Shown here piece after piece: positions 1 to 6,320 of a stretch of DNA of 12,985 nucleotides (the first letter of the stretch is position 1; each line of letters starts with the position of its first letter). The position numbers were made by a program, and so were the translations under genes. Under the pieces are notes generated by a model. It was not told the origin of the DNA, ran no database searches, and saw nothing but the letters and a program-made list of their open reading frames with translations. Origin of the DNA: Archaeoglobaceae archaeon (lineage in GTDB: Archaea > Halobacteriota > Archaeoglobi > Archaeoglobales > Archaeoglobaceae); contig JALWBF010000217.1 in NCBI GenBank assembly GCA_027016055.1, positions 4,423 through 17,407 on the forward strand, given 5' to 3'.

Positions 1-1
1 G

Positions 2-133
2 GACTATTTTGAAGATTGCGAGAGCAAATCGAAGCTTTTGCGTTTGGTCGATTACATGACATCAGATCTGATAAGGAACTACGTAAGCAAGAACAAGGAA
101 GTTCTGAGTCTGCTCGAATCCTTCAAGGCTTGA
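2..133 (+). CDS. C-terminal fragment of an unidentified protein (5' end outside the window)
   Basis: An open frame enters from the left edge and ends with TGA at 131-133, giving 43 residues. Codon use is like that of the neighbouring genes, and the tail is charged and helical (it ends in LLESFKA). I see no motif that names the family. The stop lies 11 nt inside the 3' end of the methyltransferase gene on the other strand, the same tail-to-tail overlap seen at the other two convergent junctions of this window, which supports it being a real gene end. The function cannot be read from this fragment. Confidence 0.6.
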   Translation, partial: DYFEDCESKSKLLRLVDYMTSDLIRNYVSKNKEVLSLLESFKA

Positions 134-1250
134 GAACGAAAACCTTTGTATCCAAACCTCCGTATTTAACCCAGATTTCCCGATCAATAGTGTAATCGTT
201 CTTTAAAGCCTTATCTCTCAGAATCCTGTCTTCAGCGGTAATTATCACGATTTTTTCCGCAACAACATCTTTAGCCGATCTTAGAAATCCATCGTATAGA
301 TCCTCGATCAAACCCTTCCTAGCTATTCTTAAGCCGTAAGGTGGATTTGTAATCGCTATGTCAACATCTTTCAAGCACAATTCGGTCGCATCGGCTTGAA
401 TAAAGTGTATGGTATCGTAAACCCCAGCAGTTTTAGCGTTGACGATTCCGCCTTTTATGTGCTTTCTGAACCTCTCTATTCCGATAAGCTTCATCCTGAG
501 ATCTCTCTTCTCGTTTCCCTCAGCTTCACCCTTAACCTCCTCAAGCAGCTTCTCTCCGTATATGTTGGTAAACAGGAATTTCTCCTTCCTAAACTTTTGG
601 GGCGGGATGTTTCTTCCCATCATAGCAGCCTCGATTAGAATCGTTCCGCTCCCGCACATCGGATCGAGCAAAGACTTTTCCGGATTCCAGCCGGAAAGCA
701 TTATAAGGCTTGAAGCGATCGTTGGATTTAAGGGAGCGGGATGATCGTAAATTCTATACCCCCTCTTATGTAGCGATTCGTCTCCCGTCGTGTCTATTCC
801 AACGTAAACTTCATCGAAAATAACATCCACCCTTATTATTACATCCGGATTATCCAAGTTTACCTTAAGCCTAACTCCCTTGGATTCCATATAGCTGTCT
901 ATAACAGCCTGCCCCGCAACCTTTCCAATATCTAAAGATGTGAAGTCGTGCTCTCCAGCCCTAAGCGGTCTTATAGCAAAGCTCTGATCGGGCTTTATCC
1001 AGCCGAAATCCAAACTCTTAACGATTCTATATATATCATCCAGTGTCTCGAACTTTTCAACCGCTAAGAGGATCATTATTCTTTCCAAAGTTCTTGCCAT
1101 ATAGTTCAGCTTAGCCATCAGCTTCAGATCTCCTTCGAAGAACACCCTACCCTTTCCCCTTCTTATCTCCACTACCTTTCCGCCGAAGCTTTCTATTTCC
1201 CTTGCAGCGATCTCTTCGAGCCCCGGAGATAGTGTAGCATAAAATCGCAT
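123..1250 (-). CDS. trm14: THUMP-domain tRNA (guanine-N2)-methyltransferase, Trm14-like
   Basis: Predicted SAM-dependent methyltransferase making N2-methylguanosine in tRNA, most likely at position 6 (Trm14 type), in the cytoplasm. The 375-residue protein starts with a ferredoxin-like/THUMP RNA-binding half (about residues 1-155) and has the conserved LHKRGYR stretch at 160-166. A Rossmann methyltransferase domain follows, with SAM motif DPMCGSGT at 196-203 and the catalytic NPPYG motif at 302-306. The Asn form of that motif and the length (archaeal Trm14 is about 380 residues) favour Trm14 over the G10 enzyme TrmG10, which usually reads DPPY; that choice is inference. The ATG at 1248-1250 is supported by a TATA-like box 25 nt upstream, implying a leaderless transcript. 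It lies downstream of the usp gene on the same strand (43-nt gap) and overlaps the partial gene at the left edge by 11 nt, tail to tail. Confidence 0.85.
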   Translation of the reverse strand: MRFYATLSPGLEEIAAREIESFGGKVVEIRRGKGRVFFEGDLKLMAKLNYMARTLERIMILLAVEKFETLDDIYRIVKSLDFGWIKPDQSFAIRPLRAGEHDFTSLDIGKVAGQAVIDSYMESKGVRLKVNLDNPDVIIRVDVIFDEVYVGIDTTGDESLHKRGYRIYDHPAPLNPTIASSLIMLSGWNPEKSLLDPMCGSGTILIEAAMMGRNIPPQKFRKEKFLFTNIYGEKLLEEVKGEAEGNEKRDLRMKLIGIERFRKHIKGGIVNAKTAGVYDTIHFIQADATELCLKDVDIAITNPPYGLRIARKGLIEDLYDGFLRSAKDVVAEKIVIITAEDRILRDKALKNDYTIDREIWVKYGGLDTKVFVLKP

Positions 1251-1270
1251 TGAGTTAAAAAATAGGGTTC

Positions 1271-1280
1271 GATTAAAATC
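1271..1280 (-). promoter_or_regulatory. TATA-like box for the trm14-like gene
   Basis: On the - strand the sequence GATTTTAATC is centred about 25 nt from the A of the start codon at 1250, the archaeal TATA-to-start-site distance, so transcription would begin at or next to the ATG. There is no Shine-Dalgarno sequence before this ATG. A run of six T on the - strand (1257-1262) could also act as a U-rich terminator for the upstream usp gene. Confidence 0.4.
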
Positions 1281-1293
1281 TGTTTTTGTAAAT

Positions 1294-2154
1294 TTATTTA
1301 CATGGAACGAGCAATACCGGAAGCATGGATCTTCTTATGACACCATCCGCCGTGCTACCGAGCAGGAGATCCTTCAGAACGCTTCTACCTCTTTTGCCCA
1401 CCACTATTAACGTTGAACCCTTAATTATAGCTTCGTTGATTATCGCATTCGAAGCAACACCGACGCCCACTTCAAGCTCGCTCTCGAACTTGAACTTCTT
1501 AGCAAAATCTTCAAGCTTCTTCAAAGCTTCCTCCGAAAGTTCCTTGGTTTTATCCGGCTTTCCGTAGTCTATCACATGCATGAGCGTAGCTTTTTTGACG
1601 TAATCTTCAAACAGATTTTTGACAGTTTCCATTATGCTGTCACTGCAAGGTGAGAAGTCCAAAGCTATTAGTGGTTTGTCGAAAACCCTTCTCGCATCCC
1701 AGATACACTTAACCGTATGTCTCGCCTTATCCCATTCATACTTTACGAGCAGAACCGGCTTAGTTGCAACTCTCGCAACGTTGGCAGCTGTATGTCCTAT
1801 TAACATGTCCCTCAGTATGTGTTCACCTTTTGAGGGCATGTAGATAATATCGACGTTTTCCTCCTCCGCAACCTTCGCAATTTCAAGTGGCGGATGTCCC
1901 ATTCTAACGATGGTCTTGGTCACATTTATTCCCATGTCTCTGAAGTCTTTTGCAACCTTATCCAACTTCTCTTTAGCCTTCATCTGCATCTTATCAAAGT
2001 TTACGAACTCATCTCCAGTAGGCTGAATATCCAGCACATGAATGAGGATCAGCTCTTCCGCTACACCGGTGCTGAAAAATCTTGGAATACAGTTGCTAAA
2101 TGCATACTCCGAAACTATCGAAAAATCGACCGGAAACAGAACCTTACTGATCAT
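1294..2154 (-). CDS. Tandem-domain universal stress protein (UspA family)
   Basis: Cytoplasmic universal stress protein with two UspA domains (about residues 1-140 and 158-286), the usual ATP-binding fold. In the second domain the nucleotide-binding signature G-2x-G-9x-G-S is intact (GKRGRSVLKDLLLGS, residues 253-267). In the first, the matching stretch around 107-121 has Pro for the first Gly and His for the Ser, so only the C-terminal domain is expected to bind ATP. The frame stays open to an ATG at 2232, but that start lies upstream of the TATA box at 2197-2204. A Shine-Dalgarno AGAGGTGG (2163-2170) precedes ATGs at 2160 (2 nt) and 2154 (8 nt). I chose 2154 (286 residues, beginning MISKVLFPVDFS as Usp proteins do); 2160 is the alternative. 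The gene is divergent from the Yip1-family gene. The specific stress or partner is not evident. Confidence 0.85.
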   Translation of the reverse strand: MISKVLFPVDFSIVSEYAFSNCIPRFFSTGVAEELILIHVLDIQPTGDEFVNFDKMQMKAKEKLDKVAKDFRDMGINVTKTIVRMGHPPLEIAKVAEEENVDIIYMPSKGEHILRDMLIGHTAANVARVATKPVLLVKYEWDKARHTVKCIWDARRVFDKPLIALDFSPCSDSIMETVKNLFEDYVKKATLMHVIDYGKPDKTKELSEEALKKLEDFAKKFKFESELEVGVGVASNAIINEAIIKGSTLIVVGKRGRSVLKDLLLGSTADGVIRRSMLPVLLVPCK

Positions 2155-2162
2155 ACCCATCA

Positions 2163-2170
2163 CCACCTCT
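2163..2170 (-). promoter_or_regulatory. Shine-Dalgarno site deciding the usp start
   Basis: On the - strand AGAGGTGG lies 8 nt before ATG 2154 and only 2 nt before ATG 2160. The spacing favours 2154 and argues against the far-upstream ATG at 2232. Confidence 0.55.
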
Positions 2171-2196
2171 TGAAAAAATATAATTATAACATCCGC

Positions 2197-2204
2197 TATA
2201 TATA
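2197..2204 (-). promoter_or_regulatory. TATA box of the usp gene
   Basis: TATATATA preceded on the - strand by purine-rich GTAAGG (BRE-like). Counting about 25 nt from its centre puts transcription start near 2175, giving a 15-22 nt leader that contains the Shine-Dalgarno site. The box itself is palindromic, but on the + strand the distance to the Yip1 gene is too long for a leaderless start. Confidence 0.6.
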
Positions 2205-2234
2205 CCTTACTAATCAAATTTAAGATACTCAAGA

Positions 2235-2242
2235 CTTAAATA
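2235..2242 (+). promoter_or_regulatory. TATA-like box of the Yip1-family gene
   Basis: CTTAAATA preceded by AAGA lies about 28 nt before the ATG at 2267. There is no Shine-Dalgarno sequence between it and the ATG (only AT-rich sequence and TTTTTC), so a leaderless or near-leaderless transcript is inferred. Confidence 0.45.
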
Positions 2243-2266
2243 GCCTTTATATTATTACGGTTTTTC

Positions 2267-2854
2267 ATGTTAGAGATACTTGTGAATCCGGACAAATTTT
2301 TCAGGGATCATGATGATGTCAACATCCTCGTGGCCATCCTAATCGTTGCAACTTCCGCAGTTCTCGGAGCATTGATGATATACGCGAACTTGGACATAAT
2401 CGAAAGCTCGGTGATCAGGCAACTCCAGCAGACGCTTTCTGCCGAGCAGGCGAGGATGATGTTTGAATTGATGAAGTATACCTTCCTCATCACACCCTTC
2501 ATCGGCGCCTTCGTGGGATGGATAATCATCGCCGGACTTATTCACATAGTTTCCTCGGTATTGGGAGGGGAAGGAGAATTCTCCAAAACTTTAAAACTCA
2601 CGGCTTTCGGCTACATTCCGAGCATAATTCTGTTTCCTTTGAATTTTTCGATAGTCCGCATGACGCACGAATTCATGAACGTATCGATCATGATAATAGG
2701 CGCCGCTTCGACCATCTGGCAGCTCCTAATACTTACGTTTGCCGTTAAGAACTGGAGAAAGCTCGACACGACAAAAGCTGCAATATCCGTTGTTATTCCA
2801 ATCGTAATCCTCGCTGGATTAAGTTTAATGGGAAGGTTATTAAGACCGATGTAG
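2267..2854 (+). CDS. Yip1-family integral membrane protein
   Basis: A 195-residue multi-pass membrane protein resembling the Yip1 domain family. Features seen are an N-terminal NPDKFF motif (residues 7-12), a short amphipathic lead-in, then five probable membrane segments at about 18-40, 72-99, 109-127, 138-160 and 170-189. The Yip1-like loop between segments 2 and 3 has GGEGEFSKTLKLTAFGYIP (100-118), with its Gly-rich start and Phe-Gly-Tyr-Ile-Pro. Eukaryotic Yip1 proteins work in vesicle traffic; the role of prokaryotic members is not established, so none is given here. The stop is 10 nt before ilvD on the same strand, so both may share a transcript, although ilvD may also have its own promoter. 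The family assignment rests on motif and topology, not alignment. Confidence 0.75.
   Translation: MLEILVNPDKFFRDHDDVNILVAILIVATSAVLGALMIYANLDIIESSVIRQLQQTLSAEQARMMFELMKYTFLITPFIGAFVGWIIIAGLIHIVSSVLGGEGEFSKTLKLTAFGYIPSIILFPLNFSIVRMTHEFMNVSIMIIGAASTIWQLLILTFAVKNWRKLDTTKAAISVVIPIVILAGLSLMGRLLRPM
2837..2843 (+). promoter_or_regulatory. Possible internal TATA box for ilvD
   Basis: TTATTAA preceded by GGAAGG is centred 25 nt upstream of the ilvD ATG at 2865, inside the last codons of the Yip1-family gene. The ilvD start has no Shine-Dalgarno sequence (AACTAATACC precedes it), which fits a leaderless start. AT-rich coding sequence gives such matches by chance, hence low confidence. Confidence 0.25.
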
Positions 2855-2864
2855 AACTAATACC

Positions 2865-4508
2865 ATGCGTAGCGATATAGTTAAGAAGGGCGTGGAGAGG
2901 ACGGCTCATAGGGCTCTTCTAAAAGCTTTGGGTGTTTGCGATGAAGAAATGGAAAAGCCGTTCATAGGAATAGCGAACGCCTACAATACTATAGTCCCGG
3001 GGCACATGCATCTCGATAAGATCACTCAGGCTGTGAAGGAAGGAGTTTACGCAGCCGGTGGCGTTCCCTTTGAATTCGGCGTTATCGGAGTTTGCGACGG
3101 AATTGCGATGGGGCACGAAGGCATGAAGTTCTCGTTGCCGACGAGAGAATTGATAGCTGACTGCATCGAGGCGATGGTTCAGGCTCATCAGTTCGATGGG
3201 CTTGTCGTAGTTGGAGCGTGCGACAAGATAATACCGGGAATGCTCATGGCTGTTCTAAGGTTGAACATTCCGGCTATAGTAGTCTGCGGCGGACCGATGT
3301 TGGCTGAAAGGGTGGGAGATAGAACCGTAACTATAAAGACCGCATTTGAAGCAGCCGGACTTTACAAATCCGGAAAGATAGATTACAAAACTTTAAAGCT
3401 ATACGAGGACTTCTGCGCTCCTTACTGCGGAAGTTGCCAAGGGCTTTACACCGCAAATACCATGCAGATACTAACCGAAGCCTTGGGCTTGTGCCTTCCC
3501 TATTGTTCAACATCCCCGTGCGCATCATCGAGGAAGCTTAGAATTGCAAAGGAGAGCGGAAGGAGGATAGTTGAACTAGTTAAGCAGGATATCAGGCCGT
3601 TGGATTTCGTAACGGAAGAATCATTCAAAAACGCCATAACTATGGACATGCTGATAGGCGGTTCAACGAACACCGTTCTTCATCTGCCAGCCATAGCGAG
3701 AGAGGCTGGAATAAAGTTGAGCTTGGATCTTTTCGATGAAATAAGCAGAAGGACGCCGCATATTGTTGCAATAGATCCCGCATCGGAATTTACGATAGCG
3801 GATTTGGATGAAAGCGGTGGAGTTCCCATGCTTATAAAGAAGGCTAAGGAGCTGTTCAGCAATGAGATGACGGTAAGCGGAAAGAGAATCTACGAGATAG
3901 CGGATTCGGCTTTCGTCAGGGGAAGGGATATAATAAGGGATATTTCGAATCCGATTCGCAAAGAGGGAGGTATAGCCATACTAAGGGGCAACCTCGCTGA
4001 GAGGGGAGCTGTAGTTAAGACGGCTGCAATAAGCGAGGATATGCTCAAATTCGAAGGAACGGCTAAGGTCTTCGATTCCGAGCAGGAGGCTTTGAAATCG
4101 ATTTTGAACGGAGAGATCGAGGAAGGAGATGTTGTTGTAATAAGATACATGGGCCCCAAAGGCGCACCGGGCATGCCTGAGATGCTGTTGCCCACGGCTG
4201 CCATAGCCGGCATGGGATTGCGAAGGGTAGCTCTCATAACTGACGGCAGATTCAGCGGTGCTACGAGAGGGCCTTGCATAGGTCACGTTTCGCCCGAAGC
4301 TATGGTAGGAGGAACGATCGCGCTCGTAGAGGATGGAGATTTAATTTCAATAGACATTCCAGCCAGAAAGCTCGAACTGAAGGTTGATGCGGATGAGCTT
4401 GCAAGAAGAAGGGAGAAATGGAAGCCGAAGGAGCGAAAGCTTACAGGCTTTTTAGCCAAGTATGCGAAGTTGGTCGGTCAGGCTGATGAGGGTGCCGTTC
4501 TAACTTAA
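2865..4508 (+). CDS. ilvD: Dihydroxy-acid dehydratase
   Basis: Dehydrates 2,3-dihydroxy-isovalerate and 2,3-dihydroxy-3-methylvalerate to the 2-oxo acids, the penultimate step to valine and isoleucine, in the cytoplasm. The 547-residue protein is full length for the family. Visible motifs are the Fe-S/metal site GACDKIIPG (Cys119, Asp120, Lys121), Asp78 in VCDGIAMGH, CGSCQGLYTANTM (Cys191 as cluster ligand), GGSTNTVLHLPA (265-276) and GRFSGATRG (461-469), which carries the Ser expected to be the catalytic base. At the position where [2Fe-2S] members have TPCN, this protein reads VPGHMH (44-49), as in the oxygen-sensitive E. coli [4Fe-4S] enzyme. The start MRSDIVKKGVERTAHRALLKA matches the normal family N-terminus. 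No other branched-chain amino acid gene lies next to it here. Confidence 0.96.
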   Translation: MRSDIVKKGVERTAHRALLKALGVCDEEMEKPFIGIANAYNTIVPGHMHLDKITQAVKEGVYAAGGVPFEFGVIGVCDGIAMGHEGMKFSLPTRELIADCIEAMVQAHQFDGLVVVGACDKIIPGMLMAVLRLNIPAIVVCGGPMLAERVGDRTVTIKTAFEAAGLYKSGKIDYKTLKLYEDFCAPYCGSCQGLYTANTMQILTEALGLCLPYCSTSPCASSRKLRIAKESGRRIVELVKQDIRPLDFVTEESFKNAITMDMLIGGSTNTVLHLPAIAREAGIKLSLDLFDEISRRTPHIVAIDPASEFTIADLDESGGVPMLIKKAKELFSNEMTVSGKRIYEIADSAFVRGRDIIRDISNPIRKEGGIAILRGNLAERGAVVKTAAISEDMLKFEGTAKVFDSEQEALKSILNGEIEEGDVVVIRYMGPKGAPGMPEMLLPTAAIAGMGLRRVALITDGRFSGATRGPCIGHVSPEAMVGGTIALVEDGDLISIDIPARKLELKVDADELARRREKWKPKERKLTGFLAKYAKLVGQADEGAVLT

Positions 4509-4510
4509 AT

Positions 4511-4518
4511 TTTTAATA
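4511..4518 (+). promoter_or_regulatory. TATA-like box of mptA
   Basis: TTTTAATA, preceded by CTTAAAT, is centred about 25 nt before the GTG start at 4539, so the transcript would be leaderless. It lies in the 30-nt gap after ilvD; the five T at 4510-4514 may at the same time act as a U-rich terminator for ilvD. Confidence 0.4.
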
Positions 4519-4538
4519 CTTTACAACTTATTTAGCAT

Positions 4539-5459
4539 GTGCTCCCCGATGTTCAGTTCCTGAAGCCCGAAATACCGATCAAGCTGAATAGGGTTGGAGC
4601 TGTCGGTATTAAGAAGCTTGTTAAGGTGGATAGAGGAGATAGGAGACCGATAATTCTCATATCGAGCTTTGACGTTTTCGTTGATCTGCCACCAAATATG
4701 AAGGGTGCAAATTTGAGCAGGAACTTCGAAGTCATAGATGACGTTCTCGAGAACATCACGGCAAAGCCTGTAAAGAGGATCGAGGATCTATGCCTTAAGA
4801 TAGCTGAGATGTTGCTCGATAGGCATGAGTATGCGACGAAATCGGAAGTAAAAATGAGATCGGAGCTAATATTAAAGAAAAAAACCCCCGTTACGGCTCA
4901 AAAAACGCAGGAAGTTGCTAAAATTTTGAGCGAGGCTGCCGTATGGAGGAACGGTAGGAAAAACGTGTTCGTCGGAGCTGAAATAGTTGGAATAACTGCA
5001 TGTCCGTGCGCTCAGGAACTCGTTAAAGCCAAATCGGCTGAAAAGCTTAGAGAATTGGGTTTTAGCGATGATGATATTAGGAAGATACTCGAAGCCATTC
5101 CGGTTGCGACGCACAATCAGAGGGGGAGGGCAACGATAAAGATGCAGGTGACCGACGATTTCTCTCCGCCCATCGATAAGCTGATTGAAATCGCAAAGAG
5201 ATCGATGAGCTACGAGATTTACGAAGTTCTAAAGAGGGAAGATGAGCTTGAAGTAGTTTGGAAAGCCCATAAAAATCCGAGGTTCGTGGAAGACTGCGTT
5301 AGACTTATGGCTGTATTCGTAGTTAGGGAATTTCCAGATGCGCCAGATGACATATTGGTTCTTTTTAGACAGGAGAACGAGGAAAGCATTCACCAGCACA
5401 ACGTCGTTGCGGAAAGAATTGCAACTATGGGAGAGCTTAGGAGGGAGCTATCTTATTAG
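4539..5459 (+). CDS. mptA: GTP cyclohydrolase MptA (FolE2/MptA family)
   Basis: Fe(II)-dependent archaeal GTP cyclohydrolase that converts GTP to 7,8-dihydro-D-neopterin 2',3'-cyclic phosphate, the first step of tetrahydromethanopterin synthesis. The 306-residue tunnelling-fold protein shows GITACPCAQ at 151-159, with the metal-ligand Cys typical of FolE2/MptA, THNQRGRATIKMQV at 191-204, HKNPRFVEDCVR from 244, and a His/Glu-rich ESIHQHNVVAER at 282-293. Length and motifs fit archaeal MptA. The start is GTG at 4539. An ATG at 4537 overlaps it in another frame but stops after eight codons, so it is not the start. The 3' end overlaps the ABC ATPase gene tail to tail by 12 nt. Confidence 0.93.
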   Translation: MLPDVQFLKPEIPIKLNRVGAVGIKKLVKVDRGDRRPIILISSFDVFVDLPPNMKGANLSRNFEVIDDVLENITAKPVKRIEDLCLKIAEMLLDRHEYATKSEVKMRSELILKKKTPVTAQKTQEVAKILSEAAVWRNGRKNVFVGAEIVGITACPCAQELVKAKSAEKLRELGFSDDDIRKILEAIPVATHNQRGRATIKMQVTDDFSPPIDKLIEIAKRSMSYEIYEVLKREDELEVVWKAHKNPRFVEDCVRLMAVFVVREFPDAPDDILVLFRQENEESIHQHNVVAERIATMGELRRELSY

Positions 5460-6269
5460 CGAAAAGTATATGTCCTCCAATCTCGGCGTATCAACTTCGA
5501 TTTTGATGATCTTACCTCTCGGAACTATTTCTCTCAAAAATTCGTTCAGAGCTTCTACGTCATTCGTAGCGAATGTTTTTTCGACGCCGTCAAGCTTGTA
5601 ATGCAGAACGTATCTCTGCATACCCTTCAGCTCCTCGAGATCTCCGTAGTATAAAATCCTTCCTTCCTTCATTATCGCGATCTTATCGCACACGAACTCG
5701 ACGTAATAAAGGTTGTGGGCCGAAAAAAGAATAGCCTTATCCTTCAGACCTTTCATGAATTCCGCTATGAAGAGGGATGTTGAAGGATCGAGACCGCCTA
5801 TAGGCTCGTCGTATATCAGATAATCGGGATCGTGCATTAATGATCTGGCAATCGACAGCTTCCTCTTCATACCCTTTGAGAACTCAGATATCCTTTTGTT
5901 TGGAATTTTAAGGGAACTTATCAGCTCCTCAGCCCTCTTCTCTGCTTTTCTTTTATCGACACCGTAAAGTGAGGCGAAAAAAGTTAGGTATTCGAAGGCG
6001 TTCATGTCTTCGTAGAGCGAATCCACTTCGGGAACGTATCCGATGTTCTTCTTCAGCCTACTCCTATTCTCGAAAAAATTTAAACCATCGTATTCGACCT
6101 TACCAGAATCAGGCTTAAGAAGTCCGACGAGTATCTTTATTGTGGTTGACTTCCCAGCCCCGTTTTCGCCGATTAGTCCTAAGATCTCGCCCCTCCTTAT
6201 CTCGAAACTAACCCCCTTTAGGGCTAAGAAATCTCCGTATTTCTTGACGAGATTTTCGACGACGAGCAT
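5448..6269 (-). CDS. ABC-2 type transporter ATP-binding protein
   Basis: Cytoplasmic ATPase subunit of a predicted ABC-2 exporter, partner of the two permeases encoded divergently from it. The 273-residue protein shows Walker A GENGAGKST (34-42), the Q-loop region YVPEVDSLY with Glu for Gln as is common in NatA-like ATPases, a signature variant EFSKGMKRKLSIAR (129-142), Walker B YLIYDEPIGGLD (150-161) and H-loop His185. The frame is open upstream to an ATG at 6428, but I chose ATG 6267-6269 because the protein then begins MLVVENLVKKYGDF, as the family does, a TATA box lies 25 nt before it, and the longer form would run antisense into the permease gene by 108 nt. No Shine-Dalgarno sequence is seen, consistent with a leaderless transcript. 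The substrate is unknown. Confidence 0.92.
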   Translation of the reverse strand: MLVVENLVKKYGDFLALKGVSFEIRRGEILGLIGENGAGKSTTIKILVGLLKPDSGKVEYDGLNFFENRSRLKKNIGYVPEVDSLYEDMNAFEYLTFFASLYGVDKRKAEKRAEELISSLKIPNKRISEFSKGMKRKLSIARSLMHDPDYLIYDEPIGGLDPSTSLFIAEFMKGLKDKAILFSAHNLYYVEFVCDKIAIMKEGRILYYGDLEELKGMQRYVLHYKLDGVEKTFATNDVEALNEFLREIVPRGKIIKIEVDTPRLEDIYFSLIR

Positions 6270-6289
6270 CGTATATGGGACGACAGGAT

Positions 6290-6298
6290 TATATATAT
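6290..6298. promoter_or_regulatory. Palindromic TATA box shared by the divergent ABC ATPase and permease genes
   Basis: The only strong TATA element in the 51-nt gap is TATATATAT, which reads the same on both strands. Its centre is about 25 nt from the ATPase ATG (6269, - strand) and about 27 nt from the permease ATG (6321, + strand). Purine-rich flanks lie on both sides: CAGGAT on the + strand and CAAGCGA on the - strand, as expected for BRE elements. Neither ATG has a Shine-Dalgarno sequence, so both transcripts are inferred to be leaderless. Confidence 0.5.
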
Positions 6299-6320
6299 CG
6301 CTTGCCCTATAATCATTATA

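Noticed and set aside
1264..1282. GGGTTCGATTAAAATC, resembling a tRNA T-loop
   Set aside because: The flanks do not pair and there is no acceptor or anticodon arm; it overlaps the promoter region of the methyltransferase gene.
3890..4286. Antisense frames of 101-129 codons within ilvD
   Set aside because: They are mirror frames of a strongly conserved gene, with no start signal and no recognisable domain.
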